6,155 nucleotides of DNA, taken from Chloroflexota bacterium. Its GTDB lineage: Bacteria; Chloroflexota; UBA6077; CF-72. The DNA lies in NCBI GenBank assembly GCA_019242065.1, contig JAFAWJ010000868.1, positions 1 through 6,155 on the forward strand, read 5' to 3'. Below are positions 1 through 4,899 of the stretch, piece by piece. Numbering within the stretch: position 1 is the first letter of the stretch; each line of letters starts with the position of its first letter. The notes below the pieces were generated by a model. That model was not told where the DNA came from. It ran no database searches and was given only the letters and a program-made list of their open reading frames with translations. The position numbers and the translations under genes are program-made.

Positions 1-1
1 C

Positions 2-769
2 GGCATCATGACCGACATCGACGGCACCATCAGCCCCATGGTTGCGCGACCTGAGGAGGCCATGGTCCTGCCGCGAGCGCGCGAGGCGCTCATCGGACTC
101 AGCCAGCGCCTGCGCGTGGTCGCCGTCGTCACGGGACGCTCGGTCGACGACGCGCGACAGATGGTCGACGTCGACGGGCTCACGTATATCGGCAATCACG
201 GACTCGAGAGTTTGAGCCACGGTCGGCCTGAGACGCTGCCCGAGGCGCAACCCTGGGTGCCGCGCCTGGCGACGGCGCTGAACGCGGTCGCAGCGCATCT
301 GCCGGCTAATCTGCGTGACGGCGTCATCGTCGAGAACAAGGGTGCCACCGCCAGCCTCCACTACCGCCTCGCGCCGGCCCCCGAGCAGACGCGGCGGGTG
401 CTGCTCGAGCTGATTACGCGCTGGGCGGTCAGTAGTGGATTCCGTGTCGAGGAAGGTCGGCGGGTGCTCAACATCCTGCCGCCGCTGGCCATCAGCAAGG
501 GGTCGGCGGTCACCTGGCTGGTCCGCGAGCATCAGCTGGACGGCATCGTCTTTCTCGGCGACGATCTCACCGACGCACATGCCTTCCGCGCGCTGGACAT
601 GCTGCGCGGCAACGGCCATGTCAGAACCCTCAGCATTGCGGTGGTGGGACCCGAGACGGCGCCGAGCGTTCGGCAGCTGGCTGACACGACCGTACCAAGC
701 GTGGCGGCGGTCGCCGAGCTGCTGTGCGACGTGCTGGATGCGCTCGCGACCCGGGGCGGACGTTCGTAG
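2..769 (+). CDS. otsB: Trehalose-6-phosphate phosphatase (HAD superfamily), 5' end outside window
   Basis: Predicted to remove phosphate from trehalose 6-phosphate, giving free trehalose, the second step of the OtsA/OtsB route, in the cytoplasm. Numbering from the Met at nt 8: HAD motif I DIDGT is at residues 3-7 (nucleophile Asp3, acid/base Asp5), a TGR motif at 42-44, the family hallmark GNHGLE at 62-67, a VENKG...LHYR block near 108-119, the motif III lysine in KGSAV (Lys164), and motif IV GDDLTDAHAF at 184-193 (Mg-binding Asp). The frame stays open to the window edge, and the Met at nt 8 lies within the first beta strand immediately before the nucleophile loop, so it is unlikely to be the true start; the real N-terminus, or a fused synthase domain, lies upstream. 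It ends with TAG at 767-769. No synthase (otsA) is visible, but one would be expected upstream. The family call is firm; substrate is inferred from the trehalose-phosphatase-specific motifs. Confidence 0.9.
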   Translation, partial: GIMTDIDGTISPMVARPEEAMVLPRAREALIGLSQRLRVVAVVTGRSVDDARQMVDVDGLTYIGNHGLESLSHGRPETLPEAQPWVPRLATALNAVAAHLPANLRDGVIVENKGATASLHYRLAPAPEQTRRVLLELITRWAVSSGFRVEEGRRVLNILPPLAISKGSAVTWLVREHQLDGIVFLGDDLTDAHAFRALDMLRGNGHVRTLSIAVVGPETAPSVRQLADTTVPSVAAVAELLCDVLDALATRGGRS

Positions 770-791
770 CTCAATTAACAAAAGGTGGTGG

Positions 792-820
792 TTGCCAAGC
801 CTGACCTTCGTACCTAGGAT
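792..820 (+). promoter_or_regulatory. Sigma-70-like promoter for the pfpI-pfk operon
   Basis: A -35 box TTGCCA (792-797, 5 of 6 to TTGACA) and a -10 box TAGGAT (815-820, 4 of 6 to TATAAT, with the key first, second and last bases kept) are separated by exactly 17 bases. They lie in the gap between the otsB stop and the pfpI start, so transcription would begin around 827 with a leader of about 37 bases. The stretch is also locally richer in A and T (ctcaattaacaaaagg at 770-785) than the coding DNA around it. This suggests pfpI-pfk can be transcribed apart from otsB. Called by eye only. Confidence 0.5.
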
Positions 821-863
821 GGGAATCGAGACAGCTCCAACCTCAGGGAGTCAGTGACGAATC

Positions 864-1478
864 ATGGTGAAAGACGCGCGCGCGGTCGACAAGGGTACGA
901 ACGGCACCGGTGGCGAGCTGGCCGGGGTGCGCGTCGCGATCCTGGCCGAGACCCTCTATGAAGACCTCGAGCTGTGGTACCCGTACTACCGCCTGCGTGA
1001 GGCCGGAGCCGACGTCTTCGTGGTCGGCTCGGGCAGCGCGGACACGTACCAGAGCAAGCACGGCTACCCAGTGACCGTCGACGCCGAGGCGGACACCGTC
1101 ACCGCCTCGCAGTTCGACGCCGTCATCATCCCTGGCGGCTACAGCCCCGACCACATGCGCCGCCATCCGAGCATGGTCAAGCTGGTCCGCGAGGCGCACG
1201 AGCAGGGCAAGATCGTGGCCGCCATCTGCCACGCGGGCTGGATGCTGGCGTCGGCCAACATCGTGCGCGGGCGCACCGTGACCAGTTACCGCAGCATCAA
1301 GGACGACATGGTGAACGCGGGCGGCAACTGGGTCGACCGGGAGGTCGTTCGCGACGGGGTGCTGATTACCTCGCGGTCACCAGCCGACCTGCCGGCGTTC
1401 ATGCGGACAATCGTCGCGGCGCTCAAGGAGCGGCATGGCGTGGACGCGCACGAGCGCCACGTCGCGTTCGTCAATTGA
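864..1478 (+). CDS. DJ-1/PfpI family protein (YhbO/PfpI-like glutamine amidotransferase-fold)
   Basis: A 204-residue class I glutamine amidotransferase-like protein of the PfpI branch of the DJ-1 superfamily. Relatives have been described as intracellular proteases, chaperones, glyoxalases or deglycases, and the activity is disputed; the likely role is protection from stress or carbonyl damage in the cytoplasm. The nucleophile elbow AICHAG places the cysteine at Cys122 with His123 next to it. The conserved acidic ED of YEDLELWYPYYRLREAG is at 33-34. The loop PGGYSPDHMRRHP (90-101) has Asp96 where the Pyrococcus PfpI has its triad Glu. The TSYRSIKDDMVNAGGNWVD and LITSRSPADLPAF blocks are typical of the branch. 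An in-frame TGA at 855-857 limits the start to ATG 864 or later; the nearest Shine-Dalgarno is AGGGAG at 845-850, 13 bases away, which is rather far. The first about 20 residues are Gly- and charge-rich and precede the domain. The end overlaps the next gene by 44 bases. Confidence 0.9.
   Translation: MVKDARAVDKGTNGTGGELAGVRVAILAETLYEDLELWYPYYRLREAGADVFVVGSGSADTYQSKHGYPVTVDAEADTVTASQFDAVIIPGGYSPDHMRRHPSMVKLVREAHEQGKIVAAICHAGWMLASANIVRGRTVTSYRSIKDDMVNAGGNWVDREVVRDGVLITSRSPADLPAFMRTIVAALKERHGVDAHERHVAFVN
1425..1430 (+). promoter_or_regulatory. Internal Shine-Dalgarno for the phosphofructokinase gene
   Basis: AAGGAG sits inside the last part of the pfpI coding sequence, 4 bases before ATG 1435. 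It is the strongest ribosome binding site on this strand in the window and is what decides the phosphofructokinase start: the conserved domain begins only at about residue 20 and no ATG, GTG or TTG occurs in frame between 1438 and there. It implies initiation before the upstream gene has ended, as in translational coupling. Confidence 0.6.
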
Positions 1479-2658
1479 AGCTCCGCCCATAAACAGAACG
1501 CTGATCGTCGGCCAGTCCGGCGGGCCGACGGCGGTCATCAACGCCAGCCTGGCAGGGGTCATCGCCGAGGCGCGGACGGCAGGGTACGCACGTGTGCTAG
1601 GTATGCGCTTCGGCATCCTCGGGGCGCTGCGGCACGACTTCGCGGATCTCGGCGGGCTCGACGGCGAATCGCTGGAGCGGCTGAAGCGCACACCGTCGTC
1701 GGCGCTCGGCTCGTGCCGCTACAAGCTGCAGGCAGGCGACGCAGAACGCATCGCGGCAGCCCTCGAGGAAGAACACGCCGATGCCTTCATCTACATCGGC
1801 GGCAACGATTCAGCCGACACGTCGCTGCGCGTCGCCGAAGCGGCGGGCCCGACACTCGCGGTGGTCGGTGTGCCGAAGACCATCGACAACGACCTGGCCG
1901 GCACCGACCACTGCCCCGGCTACGGCAGCGCCGCACGATTTCTGGCGCAGGTCACCCGCGAGACCGCCGAGGACACGCGCGCCATGCGCGCCACCGACCC
2001 GATTCGCCTGATCGAGGTCATGGGCCGCCACGCAGGCTGGCTGCCCGGCGCCGCCTGGCTCGCGCGCCAGCAGGCCGGCAATGACGCGCCGCACCTGGTC
2101 TACCTGCCTGAGCGGCCGCGCGACGTCGAGTCCATTGTCGAGGAGGTGCGCGCCGTGTTTGCCGCCGAGGGCTGGTGTGTGGTCGTCTTGTGCGAGAACC
2201 AACCCACTCCCGACGGGCGTGTGCTGGGCGCCGTCGGCCAGCCGCGCTGGGTCGACGCCTTCGGGCATGCCTACTTTGACAGCCCGGCGCAATGGCTCGC
2301 GCAGCGGCTCCAGTCCGACCTGCGCGTGCGGGTGCGCTTCGACAAGCCCGGGACCATCCAGCGCATGGCCACCGCGTACGTGTCGTCGACGGACCGCGCT
2401 GAGGCGGAGCTGGTGGGACGACAGGCCGTCAGGCTGGCGGCCGCGGGGACGAGCGGGGTGATGGTTGCACTCGAGCGTGAGGCGGAGCCCACCTATCGAG
2501 TGAGGACCGGGACCGCGCCGCTCGCCACCGTCGCCAACGAGCAGCGCCGCCTCCCTGACCAGTTCATCAACTCACAATCAAACGGACTGACCAGAGCGTT
2601 CGTCGACTACGCGACGCCCCTCATCGGCGAGCCACTGCCCACGCTCCTTCGACTCTAG
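1435..2658 (+). CDS. Phosphofructokinase, probably pyrophosphate-dependent (PFKA family)
   Basis: A 407-residue group A phosphofructokinase, converting fructose 6-phosphate to fructose 1,6-bisphosphate in glycolysis. Signatures point to pyrophosphate as donor, which makes the step reversible. The nucleotide/PPi loop VGQSGGPTAVINASL is at 25-39. The donor motif reads GGNDS at 122-126: Asp125 occupies the position that is Gly in ATP enzymes (GGDGS). The catalytic motif is PKTIDND at 147-153, with Lys148 in place of the Gly of ATP enzymes (PGTIDND); Asp151 is the expected catalytic base. TDHCPGYGSAARF follows, then the sugar-phosphate-binding MGRHAGW at 196-202, and KPGTIQR with Arg310 near the second sugar-phosphate site. 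Length fits bacterial PPi-PFKs and exceeds the about 320 residues of the E. coli ATP enzyme. The start at ATG 1435 is supported by AAGGAG 4 bases upstream and gives a 19-residue, poorly conserved leader overlapping pfpI by 44 bases. Family is certain; donor choice rests on two residues whose roles are known from the family. Confidence 0.92.
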   Translation: MAWTRTSATSRSSIEAPPINRTLIVGQSGGPTAVINASLAGVIAEARTAGYARVLGMRFGILGALRHDFADLGGLDGESLERLKRTPSSALGSCRYKLQAGDAERIAAALEEEHADAFIYIGGNDSADTSLRVAEAAGPTLAVVGVPKTIDNDLAGTDHCPGYGSAARFLAQVTRETAEDTRAMRATDPIRLIEVMGRHAGWLPGAAWLARQQAGNDAPHLVYLPERPRDVESIVEEVRAVFAAEGWCVVVLCENQPTPDGRVLGAVGQPRWVDAFGHAYFDSPAQWLAQRLQSDLRVRVRFDKPGTIQRMATAYVSSTDRAEAELVGRQAVRLAAAGTSGVMVALEREAEPTYRVRTGTAPLATVANEQRRLPDQFINSQSNGLTRAFVDYATPLIGEPLPTLLRL

Positions 2659-2700
2659 TGTCCGCGCGCCAGCCAGGTTGCTCGCGAGCCAGGGCGACGG
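2659..2700. other. Short convergent intergenic gap without a clear terminator
   Basis: Forty-two bases separate the stop of the phosphofructokinase gene (+) from the stop of pspA (-). The gap contains the 10-base perfect palindrome GCTCGCGAGC (2680-2689) and a repeated GCCAGG (2672-2677 and 2688-2693). No GC-rich stem followed by a T run is present on either strand, so I see no intrinsic terminator, and transcripts from the two sides may overlap at their 3' ends. Confidence 0.45.
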
Positions 2701-3417
2701 TCAGATGGCAGTCGGCTCGCCAGAACCCAGCGCCTTTTCGGCCGGCGCCTCGGGTGCGGCCAGGCCTTTCTTGGATTTGAGATCTGCCAGCTGCTTATCG
2801 ACCTCGGACTCTTGCTCCATCAACTGGAAGCGGTGCTCCATCGTGTCGGTGTCCAGCTCCGCCATAGCCGAGGCGCGGGCTTCCTGCTGGCTCACCTTCT
2901 CTTCGATGCGCTGGAAGCTGGCGAGCGCGCTGCTCTGGTCCATACCTGAGAGCGTCGTGCGGATCTGCGTCTCGGCCTTGGCCCGCCGCGATCGGGCGAT
3001 GAGCAGCTGTTCCTTGGTCTGCGCGTCCTGGATCTTGGCCTCGAGCTCGTGCAGGGCGGTCTTGAGCGTCTCGACCTGCTGCGCCTGCTGGTCGTACTGC
3101 TCCTTGAAGCCGTCGGCGGTCTGCTGGAACGCGTTGCGCCGCGACAGCGCCTCGCGGGCCATATCGTCCTGGCCTTTTTCGACGGCCATCTCCGCGCGTG
3201 CCTGCCAGTCGGCAGCTTTCTGGGCGTTGTCCTGGTAGCGCTGGTAAAGCTGCTTCTCGTCGGCAATCGACGCGGCGACCTGCGTCTTGACCTGGATCAG
3301 CTGATTGTTCATGTCGGCGATCAATTGCTTGACGACCTTTTCGGGGTCCTCAGCGCGATCGATCATGTCGTTGACGTTGGCCCGGAGGAGCGTGGAAACG
3401 CGATCCAGGATGCCCAT
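2701..3417 (-). CDS. pspA: PspA/IM30 family phage shock protein A
   Basis: A 238-residue, almost wholly helical protein of the PspA/Vipp1 (ESCRT-III-like) family, which polymerises on the inner face of the cytoplasmic membrane and preserves its integrity under stress. The N-terminus MGILDRVSTLLRANVND is the typical amphipathic membrane-binding helix, followed by the hallmark AEDPEK at 22-27 and a long coiled-coil hairpin (about 28-215) rich in Gln, Glu, Lys and Ala. The last about 20 residues are a Pro/Ala-rich tail, and there is no clear extra Vipp1-type C-terminal helix. The frame is open for a further 478 codons upstream, but MGILDR is the family's standard start, and GGGAGG (complement of 3430-3435) lies 12 bases before it. 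No pspB, pspC or pspF is adjacent. It is divergent from the DUF1800-DUF1501 operon, so control may come from the shared 135-base region. Family call is firm. Confidence 0.93.
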   Translation of the reverse strand: MGILDRVSTLLRANVNDMIDRAEDPEKVVKQLIADMNNQLIQVKTQVAASIADEKQLYQRYQDNAQKAADWQARAEMAVEKGQDDMAREALSRRNAFQQTADGFKEQYDQQAQQVETLKTALHELEAKIQDAQTKEQLLIARSRRAKAETQIRTTLSGMDQSSALASFQRIEEKVSQQEARASAMAELDTDTMEHRFQLMEQESEVDKQLADLKSKKGLAAPEAPAEKALGSGEPTAI

Positions 3418-3552
3418 AGGTGTTAGCGACCTCCCGAAAGCAAGCGGGGCGAGAACATTCGGTCCGAACTGTAACGCGAACCCGTCGATCGCGGGTAGTT
3501 GGCATGTAACATGGCGCGCCCACGTCGCGTATGAAGGGGACAGGACACTTGC
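3418..3552. promoter_or_regulatory. Divergent regulatory region between pspA and the DUF1800-DUF1501 operon
   Basis: This 135-base gap must hold the promoters for pspA (leftward) and for the DUF1800 gene (rightward). Two short perfect inverted repeats with one-base centres are visible: TTCGGTCCGAA (3458-3468) and CATGTAACATG (3503-3513). Their centres are 45 bases apart. Either could be an operator half, but both are short. The word TGTAAC (4 of 6 to a -10 box) appears at 3470-3475 and 3506-3511, in neither case with a credible -35 box at 16-18 bases. I cannot place a promoter on either strand with confidence. Confidence 0.3.
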
Positions 3553-4887
3553 ATGGCTCTCGACAACGTACGTTCCCAGATCGCGCACCTGCTGCGGCGA
3601 GCCGGCTTTGGTGCGACATCCGCTGAGCTCGACCAGTACTCGCAGCTCGGCTTTGCCGGCGCCGTGGATCGCTTGCTCAACCCGGAGCAGGTCGACGATT
3701 CCGCCACCGACCAGATCCTGGCACCCCTCACCGCCAATCTTGGCGACCGCAAACAGATCGAGGCGTCCAAGTACTGGTGGGTCAACCGCATGCTCTACAC
3801 GCAGCGGCCGCTCCAGGAAAAGATGACCCTGTTCTGGCACAACCACTTCGCCACGGCCAACAGCAAGGTCGCCAATTCGGTGTTGATGCTGCAGCAGATC
3901 CAGGTGTTCCGCGACAACGGCCTGGGCGACTTCGAGACCCTGCTGCAAAAAGTCACACGCGATCCCGCCATGCTCATCTGGTTGGACAATCGCCTGAATC
4001 GCAAGGGCTCGCCCAACGAGAACTATGCCCGCGAAGTCCAGGAGCTCTTCACCGTCGGCCTGGGCAACTACACCGAGCCGGATGTGCACGAAGCGGCGCG
4101 CGCCTTCACCGGCTACGCGCTGGATCGCTCGCTGAATTCCGTGTTCAACCCCAACCAGCACGACGCTGGCAGCAAGACGTTCGAGGGTCAGACCGGCAAC
4201 TGGGATGCCGACGACATTCTGGGAATCCTGGTTCGCAATCCGGCCACCGCGCGCTACATCACGACCAAGCTGTTCACCTGGTTCGTGTACGAGAACCCGG
4301 ATTCGTCGGTGATCGACCGGCTGTCCAACACCTTCGCGACCACCAACTTCGACATTCGCTCCGTGTTGCGCGACATGTTCACCGGCCCGGAGTTTCTGTC
4401 CGACCAGGCGTTTCACGGCGTGATCAAGCAGCCGGCCGACTTTGTCGTCGGCTCGCTCAAGTCGTTGAACGTCCAGAACGTCGGACCCGACGTGACCGCC
4501 GTGTTGCGGCGCATGGGTCAGGATCTGCTCAATCCACCCGACGTCAGTGGTTGGCGCGGCGGAACCGCGTGGATCAATTCGACCACGCTCTTCGAGCGCT
4601 TCAACTGGGCGGATCGGCTGGCCATGGGCCGCGATTCGACCAAGCCCTACTTCGCCGACGTGCCCGGACAGATCCAGGCGCAGGGCATCACCTCGCCGGA
4701 TGCCCTGGCGGATTACTACCTGAGCCTGTTCGTGGACGGCGACGTCACGCCTGAAGCGCTCCAGTCGCTCATCGACTATCTGAACACCCCAACGCCGCTG
4801 GACCTCAGCGACAGTGGCGCCATCGACCTCAAAGCTCGCGGCATGGTGCACCTCGCGCTGGCCACGCCAACCTATCAGCTGGGTTAG
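3553..4887 (+). CDS. DUF1800 family protein (function unknown)
   Basis: A 444-residue protein of the DUF1800 family, whose biochemical role is not established. Family blocks seen: N-terminal HLLRRAGFGATSAEL, the signature EKMTLFWHNHFAT with Trp95-His96-Asn97-His98-Phe99, the block ENYAREVQELFTVGLGNYTE starting at Glu156, the helix EAARAFTGYA, and the C-terminal PPDVSGW (328-334) followed by TAWINSTTLFERFNW. The paired histidines and acidic residues could bind a metal, but that is inference. No signal peptide or membrane segment is visible, and the protein has no cysteine at all. ATG 3553 begins close to the conserved domain and has AGGA (3542-3545) 7 bases upstream. The DUF1501 gene follows after 12 bases, the usual arrangement for this pair, so the two proteins very likely work together. 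Length is near the family norm and nothing looks broken. Confidence 0.9.
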   Translation: MALDNVRSQIAHLLRRAGFGATSAELDQYSQLGFAGAVDRLLNPEQVDDSATDQILAPLTANLGDRKQIEASKYWWVNRMLYTQRPLQEKMTLFWHNHFATANSKVANSVLMLQQIQVFRDNGLGDFETLLQKVTRDPAMLIWLDNRLNRKGSPNENYAREVQELFTVGLGNYTEPDVHEAARAFTGYALDRSLNSVFNPNQHDAGSKTFEGQTGNWDADDILGILVRNPATARYITTKLFTWFVYENPDSSVIDRLSNTFATTNFDIRSVLRDMFTGPEFLSDQAFHGVIKQPADFVVGSLKSLNVQNVGPDVTAVLRRMGQDLLNPPDVSGWRGGTAWINSTTLFERFNWADRLAMGRDSTKPYFADVPGQIQAQGITSPDALADYYLSLFVDGDVTPEALQSLIDYLNTPTPLDLSDSGAIDLKARGMVHLALATPTYQLG

Positions 4888-4899
4888 AGAGGCAGACCC

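Noticed and set aside
843..1232. A 129-codon minus-strand open frame opposite pfpI.
   Set aside because: Antisense shadow of a strongly conserved gene; the translation is low-complexity Val/Ala/Asp/Arg and matches no family I know.
1713..2461. Open frames in other plus-strand registers inside the phosphofructokinase gene.
   Set aside because: Arg/Pro/Ser-rich translations typical of out-of-frame GC-rich DNA; the kinase frame explains the region fully.
2680..2689. GCTCGCGAGC palindrome as a terminator between the convergent genes.
   Set aside because: It could form only a 3-base stem with a 4-base loop and has no T run on either side.
2731..2752. GCGCC and GGCGC arms near the 3' end of pspA as a terminator stem.
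   Set aside because: It lies within the coding sequence for the Pro/Ala-rich tail, is short, and is not followed by a T run in either direction; more likely codon composition.
3499..3516. TTGGCATGTAACATGGCG as a sigma-54 -24/-12 promoter, tempting because E. coli pspA is sigma-54 dependent.
   Set aside because: The spacing of GG to GC is one base too long, the -12 element lacks TTGC, the orientation faces DUF1800 and not pspA, and no pspF is nearby.
3418..4851. A minus-strand open frame extending 478 codons upstream of pspA, opposite the DUF1800 gene, giving an apparent 716-residue fusion.
   Set aside because: PspA starts at the family-standard MGILDR with its own ribosome binding site. The upstream part is the antisense shadow of a well-conserved DUF1800 gene in GC-rich DNA and shows no recognisable domain.
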